Shown: in pieces, positions 11,237-19,074 of the stretch
Layout: each line of letters opens with the position of its first letter
Numbering within the stretch: position 1 is the stretch's first letter
NCBI RefSeq assembly: GCF_900021175.1
Contig: NZ_FCOP01000010.1
Coordinates: 382,940 to 446,939, forward strand
Direction of reading: 5' to 3'
DNA: 64,000 bases
DNA from: Pseudenterobacter timonensis
GTDB lineage: Bacteria; Pseudomonadota; Gammaproteobacteria; Enterobacterales; Enterobacteriaceae
Notes under the pieces: model-generated
Databases searched by the model: none
What the model was told of the DNA's origin: nothing
The model's input: only the letters and a program-made list of their open reading frames with translations
Made by a program: the position numbers and the translations under genes

Positions 11237-11992
11237 ATGAGATACCCACAGCGCGTGCGCAATGAGCTGCGCTTTCGCGAACTGACCGTACTCCGCACAG
11301 AGCGGATCGGCGCTGGCTTTCAGCGTATTGTTTTAGGTGGCGAGGCGCTGGAGGGCTTTAGCTCCCGCGGTTTCGACGATCACACCAAGGTCTTTTTCCC
11401 GGCCCCCGGCTCCACCTTTGTACCGCCGGTTGTCACCGAAGAGGGCATCGAGTGGGGCGACGCCGTGCGTCCTCCGTCGCGCGACTATACGCCGCTCTAC
11501 GACGAGGCGCGTCATGAGCTGTCGCTCGATTTCTTCATTCATGCGGGCGGAGTGGCGAGCAGCTGGGCGCTGCAGGCGAAGGCGGGGGATACGCTGACCA
11601 TCGGCGGGCCGCGAGGTTCGCTGGTGGTGCCAGAAGATTACGCCTGGCAGCTGTACGTGTGTGACGAGTCGGGCATGCCCGCGCTGCGCCGCCGTCTGGA
11701 AGCCATCGCAAAACTGTCGGTGCGTCCGGACATTCACGCCATCGTCACCGTGGGCGATGCGTCGTACAAAGACTATCTGGCGCACCTGAGCGAGTTCAAC
11801 ATCACCTGGGCGATCGGCCACAGCGAACAGACTGTGGCGGACCATCTGGCAGCGCTAACCGTACCGGAAGAGGATTACTTCATCTGGCTCACCGGAGAAG
11901 GGAAAGTGGTAAAAAATCTGAGCCGCCAGTTTGAAACCGATGCGATTGACCAGCAGCTAGTGCGCGCCAGCGCGTACTGGCACGCCAAATAA
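11237..11992 (+). CDS. yqjH: NADPH-dependent ferric-chelate reductase YqjH
   Basis: Cytoplasmic flavoprotein that reduces iron bound to siderophores and other chelates, releasing Fe(II). 251 residues. The FAD-binding region of the siderophore-interacting family is visible (SRDYTPLYD, then FFIHAGGVASSWA near residues 95-115, and GDTLTIGGPRGS). The C-terminal NADPH-binding half contains WLTGEGKVVKNL. Its stop abuts the stop of the converging J-domain gene without a gap. Probably controlled by YqjI and Fur through the sites upstream. Confidence 0.93.
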   Translation: MRYPQRVRNELRFRELTVLRTERIGAGFQRIVLGGEALEGFSSRGFDDHTKVFFPAPGSTFVPPVVTEEGIEWGDAVRPPSRDYTPLYDEARHELSLDFFIHAGGVASSWALQAKAGDTLTIGGPRGSLVVPEDYAWQLYVCDESGMPALRRRLEAIAKLSVRPDIHAIVTVGDASYKDYLAHLSEFNITWAIGHSEQTVADHLAALTVPEEDYFIWLTGEGKVVKNLSRQFETDAIDQQLVRASAYWHAK

Positions 11993-13162
11993 TCAGGCTG
12001 CGGGATCCAGCTGCGCTTCGCTCACCTGATGTTCGAGCGAGGCGCATATCTCTTTTAGCGCTTTCTCCTGCTGGGCAAAGTAGGCTTCCATATTGCTGAG
12101 CGATGATACAAGCAGCCAGGATTCCTCCTTCTCAAGCTCGGCCAGCTCGTTCACAAGGGTGTCGATTTGCTCACGTACCTGCGCCATCTTTTTGCGAATA
12201 CGCTCCAGGTCATTCAGCCTGTCGCTCGCCATCATTGGCTCGAAGCCCTGTTGCAGGCGGGCAACCAGCGAGCGAATGGCCTTTACGTCGCCGCGCTGTT
12301 TGGCCTGGTTGAGTTGCACCATCATCCTGTTGGCCTCTTCTTTTAAATCATCGGCAACCAGATCCGGATGGCAGAGCTTGCTCGCCTGGCGCCACAGGCG
12401 CTTCAGTTCGTTCCGATCCTCTTCGGAGAGCGCTTTGCCTTTACGCAGGCGCACTTCGGCATCGTGGTGCTGCTCGCGATACTTCTCATACTCTTCGTTA
12501 GCCTCATCGCGGGCCTGACGCGCGGGCTCTTCTGCACGCGTTAATCCGTTCTCCAGTTCCAGCGCTTCGGCCAGCAGGTTGGCAATCAGATTACTTTGCT
12601 GCTGAAGATGCTTGCGTGCCTCTGCCGCCTGAACGGAATCGGCAGGTAGCTCGCGCCAGCGTTGCGTGAGCGTCGACAGCACCTCCACGGCCTGCGCCAT
12701 ATAACGCTGGCAGCGGCGGTAATCCTCCTCGCGGCGACGCGCCTCCGCCTGCTGACGGCGCAGCTTAAGCTCTGCCAGCGTCTTACGGAGCTGCAGGATC
12801 TGCTGCATCAGCGGCCCCAGGCGCGAAAAATAGAGATCGTTAAAGTCGTCCAGCTGCTGTGCCCGCGCGTTGCGTCGGTCAATCAGATCGCGCAGGCGCG
12901 CTTCCAGCGCTTTTAGCTCCAGTTTACTGGCCGCCAGCTGCGGGTCGCGCCACGGGGTCACGGCGCGCTGGCTTTGCAGCCAGCCGGTGATGGCACGCAG
13001 GGCAACGGTGTAATTTTTTTGCTCAAGCGCCACGACGATGGTCAGCAGTTCATCGTCAAATACTTCATCTTTAAGGCGTTTCAGCTGGCTCTGGATGATG
13101 TCGTCATCTTCCAGCTCAATGGCATTCTTAATGATTTCTAGCCGTTTAATCGGTGTGCTCAT
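11993..13162 (-). CDS. J-domain, coiled-coil protein of unknown function
   Basis: 389 residues, highly charged and almost wholly helical. Long coiled-coil stretches occupy about 75-240 and 305-385. Between them, at about 245-300, lies a J-domain-like segment with the HPD tripeptide (residues 265-267, LWRQASKLCHPDLVADD). HPD is the motif through which DnaJ proteins stimulate Hsp70. There is no zinc-finger or glycine-rich region, so it is not DnaJ itself. A DnaK partner role is inferred from HPD only. The gene is not at this locus in E. coli and marks the start of the variable block between yqjH and tRNA-Ile. Confidence 0.75.
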   Translation of the reverse strand: MSTPIKRLEIIKNAIELEDDDIIQSQLKRLKDEVFDDELLTIVVALEQKNYTVALRAITGWLQSQRAVTPWRDPQLAASKLELKALEARLRDLIDRRNARAQQLDDFNDLYFSRLGPLMQQILQLRKTLAELKLRRQQAEARRREEDYRRCQRYMAQAVEVLSTLTQRWRELPADSVQAAEARKHLQQQSNLIANLLAEALELENGLTRAEEPARQARDEANEEYEKYREQHHDAEVRLRKGKALSEEDRNELKRLWRQASKLCHPDLVADDLKEEANRMMVQLNQAKQRGDVKAIRSLVARLQQGFEPMMASDRLNDLERIRKKMAQVREQIDTLVNELAELEKEESWLLVSSLSNMEAYFAQQEKALKEICASLEHQVSEAQLDPAA

Positions 13163-13424
13163 GATGCCTTTCGCTTTGGCGCTTAAGTGTTTGAGATAAG
13201 GTTAATTGTTGTAAAAGCTACTGGAAATAATACACATGGATGATGATCGGCGCGACGGGGGATTTCTTTAATATTCCCCCGGATTGGAACCCTGCAAAAA
13301 TCTGAAAAATGGGCCAGAAATAACATTATTTCTTTATGGATATTTACACTATTTACTTTTTGAAATAGTTTGCTCGTTTTTTAACAGTCAGGTTTGCAAA
13401 CGGACTTTGAGCGGAGAGTAAATA
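13163..13424. other. AT-rich intergenic region upstream of the cdi remnant
   Basis: About 260 bp, richer in A/T than the flanks, with poly-T runs near 13262-13380. It probably holds the promoter of the divergent J-domain gene and the old cdiB promoter. No gene was recognised. Confidence 0.5.
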
Positions 13425-13545
13425 GTGTTAGGGAAAATATCAGCAAGCACGCTGCTGGCAGCCGTTCTGTTACTGGCGCCAGGAATCACACTCGCCGCCC
13501 TGTTATCACCGGCCGACCGCAATACCATCCAGCAGCAACAGCCTG
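13425..13545 (+). pseudogene. cdiB: cdiB 5' fragment (two-partner secretion transporter)
   Basis: Opens at a GTG with GGAG eight bases upstream. It encodes a signal peptide (MLGKISASTLLAAVLLLAPG...) followed by LLSPADRNTIQQQQ, the start of mature ShlB/CdiB-type outer-membrane transporters. After about 36 residues the homology ends. The frame runs on out of register over cdiA-like sequence and stops at 13619. So all POTRA and barrel domains are gone. The join lies in a CAGCAGCAACAG tract around 13530-13545, suggesting a deletion at short repeats. Confidence 0.75.
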
Positions 13546-15018
13546 AGCAACCTCAACGCCGGGCTGAACCTGAGCGCGCTGGGGGACATCAACAACATCA
13601 ACTCCACCATCAGCGGTAAAACGATAGGGCTGGAGAGCGTCACGGGCAGCATTAACAACGTTACCCGCGCACAGCAGTGGAACATTGACGCCACGAATCA
13701 CGCGGGTAGCCTCCACTTCGGTGGCAATGATGTGGGCAGGGCGGCCTCCATCACCGCCACCGACGGGCTGACGATGCGCGCCGGACAGGATATCAACGTG
13801 ACCGGCGCAAACGTGTCGGCGGGCGGCAGCCTGGCCATGGCGGCGGGGAATGATATCAACATCACCGCCAACGAGATTGCTCAGAGTGAAGGTCGCTCAG
13901 GATTTCGTCAGACGACCACGGAGACGGCGTCCGTTACGCATCAGGGCGGTACCCTGAGCGCGGGCGGCGACCTCACCCTGCAGGCGGGTAACGACGTGAA
14001 TGCCCGGGTGGCGGCGATGGCGGCAGAAGGAGATGTGGGCATTCAGGCCGGTCGGGATGTGAACCTGCTGGCGGAAGCGTCAACGGAAAGCTCCAGCAGC
14101 CAGGCGAAGAAAAAACCGCCATTGATGAATCTGTTCGCCAGCAGGGTACGGAGATTGCCAGCGGCGGCAATACGGTGATCCTCGCAGGGCGCGACGTAAC
14201 CGCGCAGGCGGCAGAGGTTACAGCGCAGGGCGCTATTGGCGTGGCGGCAGGTCGCGACGTAAACCTGACGACGGCGACGGAGAGCGATTACCGCTATAGG
14301 GAACAAACCAAAACCAGCAGCGGATTCCTGAGCAAAAAGACCACCCAAACCATTGAGGAAGACAGCGCGACGCGGGAGAAAGGCTCTCTGCTGAGCGGCG
14401 ACAACGTGACGGTCTCGGCGGGTAACAACCTGCGGGTGTTAGGTTCGGCAGTCGCCGGAGACGGCGATGTGGCTCTTTCCGCAGGCAACAATGTGGAGAT
14501 CGTGGCGGCGACCAACACCGACACCTCCTGGCGCTTTAAGGAGACCAAAAAGTCCGGCCTGATGGGCACGGGCGGCATCGGCTTCACCATAGGCAGCAGC
14601 AAGTCCACCCACGATCTTCGCGAGCAGGGCACGACGCAGAGCGAGAGCTTCAGCACCGTCGGCTCGACGGACGGCAGCGTCAGCATTACGGCGGGCAAAC
14701 AGGCGCATATTGGCGGGGCGGATATCATCGCGCAGAAGGATATCAGCCTCACCGGCGACAGCGTGGTGATTGAGCCGGGGCATGACAAACGCACCCGCGA
14801 TGAGAAATTTGAGCAGAAGAGCAGCGGGCTGACGGTGGCACTGTCCGGGGCGGCGGGGAGTGCGGTGAACAGTGCGGTGCAGACGGCACGCGACGCGAAA
14901 GGCGAGAGCGATGACCGCCTTGCGTCGCTGAAAGCCACCAAAGCGGCACTGTCAGGCGTTCAGGCGTCGCAGGGTGCGGAAATGGCGCAGATTAACGGCG
15001 ATCCCAACAGCGGTATCG
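13546..15018 (+). pseudogene. cdiA: cdiA internal fragment (hemagglutinin-repeat region), frameshifted
   Basis: Interior of a CdiA/filamentous hemagglutinin-type exoprotein. Visible are repeats of AGQDINVTGANVSAGGSL / AGRDVNL type. The FHA-2 region matches CdiA proteins such as that of E. coli ([30 protein letters not shown]). The first part reads in one frame from about 13540 to the A6 run at 14110-14115. There one A appears lost: restoring it gives KKKTAID... and joins the second frame (14172-15018). The N-terminal TPS secretion domain is absent. Homology stops at 15018, where a 4-kb cassette begins. Confidence 0.85.
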
Positions 15019-15364
15019 CCTCGCTCCGGCGAAACGACGATAGAGTGGCCAGAAGCAAGAAAAGCCGCTCTTTATCCACAAACTCTCCATAAGCTGGTGC
15101 CAGGGGACCCGGGCGATAATAGCCAGCAATAGAATAGCGCCCGTCCGTTCTGACGGCATGAATCAGTTTTGCAGCCGATCCTGATATCTGTACCCGCATC
15201 CGAAAGAGAAAGAGCGGGTCCGGCTGGGCCGTTCTTGATTTCCTCACTTTTTACCCTGTTTTTCAGATGTTTTTACCGGCCAAAACGGACAGGTCACTCT
15301 GACGCTCCAGGTATGATCAGCCTGTCTTTTTTTGCTGAGCACCTAAACGTAAAGGAGAAGGAAT
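15019..15364. other. Left end of cassette, no gene recognised
   Basis: About 345 bp. The first 60 bp are still translated by the cdiA frame, giving a nonsense tail that stops at 15092. Reading frames on the minus strand are open across the join but resemble nothing I know. I see no confident feature. Confidence 0.4.
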
Positions 15365-15490
15365 ATGAGTCACCCTGCACATGACCCGTCCGGATTTACC
15401 GCCACGACAGTCAGCGAAGAAAAGATGGCGTTAAGAACCCTAATAGGCGATATCGTGGGCCGTTACCGCAGCTGGATAGGGCATGCTTAA
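15365..15490 (+). CDS. Small ORF, 41 residues, unknown
   Basis: ATG with a strong site (AGGAGAAGG) five bases upstream. It encodes MSHPAHDPSGFTATTVSEEK followed by 21 further residues, then TAA. No family recognised. It may be the surviving start of a longer gene, because the following 450 bp contain short open stretches but no full gene. Support is the ribosome site only. Confidence 0.35.
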   Translation: MSHPAHDPSGFTATTVSEEKMALRTLIGDIVGRYRSWIGHA

Positions 15491-15964
15491 GCCCAGGCTC
15501 ACTGGATGTAAGGTGTTGCCAGCCACCGGCACTCGTGATGAACCCGGGGACAAATGCTAAACGAACGGGTACCAGCGACATCGCACCCGGACAACACTAT
15601 CTCGATCCCACCACTCGCCCGGGTGTGAGTGAAAATCAAATCCTTCGCTTTTAACACTTAAAGCATCTGATTCAGCATTGGTCCGGTCTAAATATCTGTT
15701 CCCTTCTTGTCCGGGCCCGGCACCCGGACTATAGGGCATGCGCTCTGCTCCGCCCCACCTGCCGCCAACCTGTCTTATAAAGGCACAATACGGTTGATAC
15801 CGTTTAAATCCGAAGACTACGGAAACAAAGAAATGAGAGTACATAAGAAGCGCCTCTTGGTAACCTGCATAAAAAACTGACACTTTTACCGAAATGAAGT
15901 AACCTTTACACTTCACCAATGCCCCTTTCTAACACTGCAATCACACGACTAAGCCCGGAAAGAT
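15491..15964. other. Degenerate region before the Sel1 gene
   Basis: About 470 bp without a convincing gene. A plus-strand open stretch ending at 15653 reads GTSDIAPGQHYLDPTTRPGV and continues SENQILRF to a stop. It could be the remnant of a protein, but it lacks a clear start. A 120-codon minus-strand frame (15557-15919) overlaps it and looks fortuitous. The segment next to 15965 is presumably the Sel1 gene promoter. Confidence 0.35.
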
Positions 15965-17227
15965 ATGAAATTCATTTACCCCACATCATTGCTTATTCTG
16001 TCTCTATTTCTAAGTTCTGGTTTAGCGCGTGCTGATGGTAATACATCTCTTTTGGAATCTGCGGCAGGTGGAGACACCATGGCGCAACGTGATTTAGGCA
16101 TAAATTATTTAGAAGGTATAAATGGCTACGAAAAAAATTATACTGAAGCGAATAAATGGCTCGCTTCAGCTGTATCAAAGGGAGATAAACCCGCCTCTCA
16201 TGCACTCGCGATAATGTATACCTTTGGGTATGGCGTCGATAAAGATTACTTTAAGGCTGAAAAATTATATATAGAGGCTGGTGATGCGGTAAATGGTGCA
16301 TCTTATAACAATCTTGGGGCCTTCTATGAAAGAGGACTGGTCGGAAAACCAGACCCGGTTTTAGCAGATAAATATCTTAAACTGGCTGCGTCTGCCGGTA
16401 ACCCGGACGCTATGTATTATTTAGGTTCTAGATATCAATATGGGAAAGGAGTTCGCAGAGATTATAAAAAAAGCTTTTCACTATATAAAAAAGCAGCAGA
16501 TAAAGGCTACGTACAAGCTATGTTTGCCTTGGCTACATTGTACGATGATGGGATTGGAGTTAAAAAAGACGATAAAGAGGCCGTAAAATGGTATAAAAAG
16601 GCTGCTGATCTTGGTGATGTTTACGCCATGAATAATCTTGGTCACATGTTGATGCACGGAGAGGGGATTAAAAAAGATTATGCCTCTGCACGCGCTTATC
16701 TTGAAAAGGCGAAAGATAAAGGTGACACTTCAGCCATGGCAAATCTAGGTTATATATATTTAAACGGCTTAGGTGTTAAAAAAAACTACCAGAAAGCAAG
16801 CGAGCTTTACCAGGAGTCCTGTGATAAAGGTGAAAAGACGGGTTGCGATACCGTGAAGGAGATGAAAAACAAGGGAACTTATCGAGCTACGTTAAAACAG
16901 CCAAAAGAGAAAAAACATAGTAAGAGACTTGTTGCAACATCAATAGATGAAGGAGTTAACGCTACCTTCATCTGGCAAGGTGACGATGCCAGTTTTAAAG
17001 CCAATAATCAACAAATTGACTGCGCTTTCCTAGAAGATCATTCAGAAGAAAAAGGTAATTTGGCAACGGCCTTCGTCTGTACAGACAATGTACAGATTCT
17101 CCTGAAGCAATTCAAGGACAGCAAAAACGCATACCTCGCAGTTATGACGGATAATTTTAAGACGGAGGTAAAGAAGTTCTCGGTTAACGTTTATCTTACT
17201 GAAAAACAAACAAACAAACTAAAGTAG
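15965..17227 (+). CDS. Secreted Sel1-repeat (SEL1-like TPR) protein
   Basis: 420 residues. A Sec signal peptide comes first (MKFIYPTSLLILSLFLSSGL, ending ARA). About seven Sel1-type repeats of roughly 36 residues follow from about 30 to 290; examples are YNNLGAFYERGLVG, YYLGSRYQYGKGVRRDYKKS, FALATLYDDGIGVKKDDKEA and ANLGYIYLNGLGVKKNYQKA. The last 120 residues (from about 300) have no repeats and end in a lysine-rich domain. Such repeats bind partner proteins; the target here is unknown. Base composition is clearly AT-richer than the surrounding cdiA DNA. Confidence 0.85.
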   Translation: MKFIYPTSLLILSLFLSSGLARADGNTSLLESAAGGDTMAQRDLGINYLEGINGYEKNYTEANKWLASAVSKGDKPASHALAIMYTFGYGVDKDYFKAEKLYIEAGDAVNGASYNNLGAFYERGLVGKPDPVLADKYLKLAASAGNPDAMYYLGSRYQYGKGVRRDYKKSFSLYKKAADKGYVQAMFALATLYDDGIGVKKDDKEAVKWYKKAADLGDVYAMNNLGHMLMHGEGIKKDYASARAYLEKAKDKGDTSAMANLGYIYLNGLGVKKNYQKASELYQESCDKGEKTGCDTVKEMKNKGTYRATLKQPKEKKHSKRLVATSIDEGVNATFIWQGDDASFKANNQQIDCAFLEDHSEEKGNLATAFVCTDNVQILLKQFKDSKNAYLAVMTDNFKTEVKKFSVNVYLTEKQTNKLK

Positions 17228-17577
17228 GTAGTGAGTTCAAGTTGTCAGGTACTCGTTCAGCCCAGTCAGGGAAGGGCGCCGGGGCGGGCTACCAAAGGAA
17301 ATCTTTTTCGATCCGCGCTTATAGTGGCAGGGTTTTATTGTAGAGCCCGGCGACCGGGACAGCTGGTGGTGTGTATCTGAAGGATCTTGAATCAGGCTGA
17401 AGAAGAAAAAGTTACTTTTCACCTTCGGCTAACGCATCCGGAGAAAAACGTCTATTCTGACGTCACGGAACAGATAGAGCTTTTGCCAGACTGGTAGGAA
17501 CCGACGATTTTGCCTGCACAGCCTCTGTTTGGGGCTAAACGTCATCAGTTATAATAGACACATACAAAGGGGGCATT
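17228..17577. other. Gap with a gene remnant
   Basis: 350 bp without an intact gene. The only coherent coding sequence is the short 3' remnant annotated at 17396-17497. The last 60 bp supply the promoter and ribosome site of the next small gene. Confidence 0.5.
17396..17497 (+). pseudogene. C-terminal remnant of an unidentified gene
   Basis: A short open frame without a start. It reads AEEEKVTFHLRLTHPEKN and continues VYSDVTEQIELLPDW to a stop, 33 residues. The coherent, amphipathic sequence looks like the end of a small acidic protein, perhaps an immunity protein. Upstream the frame closes within a few codons. No family assigned. Confidence 0.3.
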
Positions 17578-17877
17578 ATGGATACTTTTTTATACGTGCT
17601 TTTGGGTTGGATTGTGCTGCTTTATGTGGCGAATAAATTGCGCTCCAGACGTAAACCCAAAACAGTAAAAATCATGGTTAAACGTAACGGAAATTATCAG
17701 GAAGTGGATGCAATCCTGCTCGCACCGTCCATAAAAATGACCGAAAAGGATAATGAAAGCAATTATGAGTTCTCTCTTAAAAGTTCCGGGGGAGATCCAT
17801 ACACCATGCAAAATTATAATGAACCATGGGCCATTGCTTTGCGAGAATTGGATAATTCAAAAGATTTAATTAAATAA
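17578..17877 (+). CDS. Small single-pass membrane protein, unknown
   Basis: 99 residues, with AAAGGGGG six bases before the ATG. One N-terminal transmembrane segment (residues 4-19, FLYVLLGWIVLLYVAN) is followed by a basic stop-transfer patch (KLRSRRKPK) and a soluble C-terminal domain of about 70 residues. It has no recognised domain. It lies in the AT-richer cassette between the Sel1 gene and another small gene, and could be an orphan immunity protein, but nothing in the sequence proves this. Confidence 0.6.
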   Translation: MDTFLYVLLGWIVLLYVANKLRSRRKPKTVKIMVKRNGNYQEVDAILLAPSIKMTEKDNESNYEFSLKSSGGDPYTMQNYNEPWAIALRELDNSKDLIK

Positions 17878-17946
17878 GGCCAGCTTTATATCTGAATATT
17901 TATGCAGGTCGTCAGTAATAATTTCACTCTTAGAAAGGAGGTTTAA

Positions 17947-18303
17947 ATGGCAAGTGCAGGCTATACCAGGACCATTTACCGGTCTGAAGAGGTGGTACCT
18001 TTCCGACGTCCTGAAGGGGATCTGGACAGCCGATATATGCCGCAGGTCTATGCCCTGGTCCGTAACTGGGCGAGTAATCCTGCGGAGTATGGTGAAGGTG
18101 TTCTGGCAACATACCGACAGCCGGTAGTAAACCTGGGTTATCAGGTAAAAGGGACGCGTATTGTTTTATGTCTGGTGCCAATAGAAAGCGAACCCGATGA
18201 TGTTGTCATGACAGAAACCACGTTATGGCCGTCACTCACGATTGGGGAAGTCATGCGAACGTTACAGGAGGCATGGCAAAATATTCCTGTTTTGAATCCC
18301 TGA
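17947..18303 (+). CDS. Hypothetical protein, 118 residues
   Basis: ATG preceded by a strong AAAGGAGG site. Soluble, no signal peptide. The middle (QVYALVRNWASNPAEYGEGV) and the beta-rich end (KGTRIVLCLVPIESEPDDVV) look like a real compact domain. No family recognised. It ends one base before a strong terminator shared with the converging NERD gene. Confidence 0.6.
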   Translation: MASAGYTRTIYRSEEVVPFRRPEGDLDSRYMPQVYALVRNWASNPAEYGEGVLATYRQPVVNLGYQVKGTRIVLCLVPIESEPDDVVMTETTLWPSLTIGEVMRTLQEAWQNIPVLNP

Positions 18304-18330
18304 AAAGCCCCGCGTAAGCAGGGCTTTTTT
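18303..18330. terminator. Bidirectional terminator
   Basis: The AAGCCC / GGGCTT stem with A and T tracts on the two sides serves both the 118-residue gene (T run) and the converging NERD gene (A run read from the other strand). Confidence 0.8.
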
Positions 18331-19059
18331 TCACTTCACCTTAAGAAACATGGTATGCCAGATATACCTGATAAATTTCAGAGCCCGATAAGTCACACTC
18401 TGCGCAAAGGGCATGGGTTTTTTATATTTGGTCGTGACGTGATGGATATGATGCAGATCGGTGTAGAGACCTGGCGACTTCCGCTTTGATTTAAGCTCAG
18501 CATGAATATGACGAACGCATTCTGGATGGATCACATTCATACCCCGTCTTTCCTTTACCTTATGTATAAACTCATCAGTTCCCATACATAACCAGTCAGG
18601 TTTCTCCCCCTTAAATTTACAGGGGCCGTTAATGATTACGACGTTAATACACTGAATATCGGCGGCTTTCAAAGTTTCCTGAATGGCTTTGATATGACCG
18701 TAATTCTGCCTGAAAGGGTTCTGTAGCCTTAGGCTTCTTACGTGAGTCCACTTACGCCAGTGGCTATCTTCCAGAGTCCCGTAAAGTGCCCCGACGTAAT
18801 CTTTTTGCTCAATGACATATAACCCGTGGGAAGCGATGAGCACATGGTCAATTTGGGTTGTACCTCTTTTATGAACCGGTAATGTCAGGTCGCTCAGCAA
18901 CCCTTCTGCGTCGTCAGGCAGGCCAGCTTTAATTTTCTTCACTGTACGCCCTTCATTGATAGCCGAGGACTGTAAATCAAGCAGACAGTAAAGCACTATG
19001 AGGATCAGCAACATAATGCCTGTAACGACAACTCGCCAGAGGGTCAGAAGGGTATCCAT
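18331..19059 (-). CDS. Membrane-anchored NERD-domain protein
   Basis: 242 residues. An N-terminal transmembrane helix spans residues 8-27. A NERD (nuclease-related) domain at about 35-145 has the pattern [29 protein letters not shown], then the [14 protein letters not shown] motif. The acidic Asp/Glu and Gln-x-Lys positions of the predicted nuclease core (D in QIDH, E/K in IEQK) are present. The last part is histidine- and lysine-rich. NERD proteins are predicted nucleases with no firm role. The start codon is only 15 bp from the cassette end, so any promoter must lie in cdiA DNA or the gene is silent. Confidence 0.8.
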   Translation of the reverse strand: MDTLLTLWRVVVTGIMLLILIVLYCLLDLQSSAINEGRTVKKIKAGLPDDAEGLLSDLTLPVHKRGTTQIDHVLIASHGLYVIEQKDYVGALYGTLEDSHWRKWTHVRSLRLQNPFRQNYGHIKAIQETLKAADIQCINVVIINGPCKFKGEKPDWLCMGTDEFIHKVKERRGMNVIHPECVRHIHAELKSKRKSPGLYTDLHHIHHVTTKYKKPMPFAQSVTYRALKFIRYIWHTMFLKVK

Positions 19060-19074
19060 GTTATCTCACTGAGG

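Larger units (their letters stand above)
15019..19074. other. 4-kb cassette inserted in cdiA, flanked by 7-bp repeats
   Basis: The cassette separates two parts of one cdiA gene. GGTATCG occurs at both joins (15012-15018 and 19075-19081), and both copies are read in the cdiA frame as Gly-Ile. The tips just inside are CCTC and GAGG, a 4-bp inverted match. No integrase or transposase is seen inside. Contents: degenerate DNA, a Sel1-repeat protein, a gene remnant, two small proteins, and a NERD-domain protein on the other strand. The coding parts are AT-richer than the cdiA flanks, which suggests foreign origin. Confidence 0.65.

Noticed and set aside
15557..15919. 120-codon minus-strand frame in the cassette
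   Set aside because: No ribosome site, odd composition, overlaps a better plus-strand open stretch; not supported as a gene.
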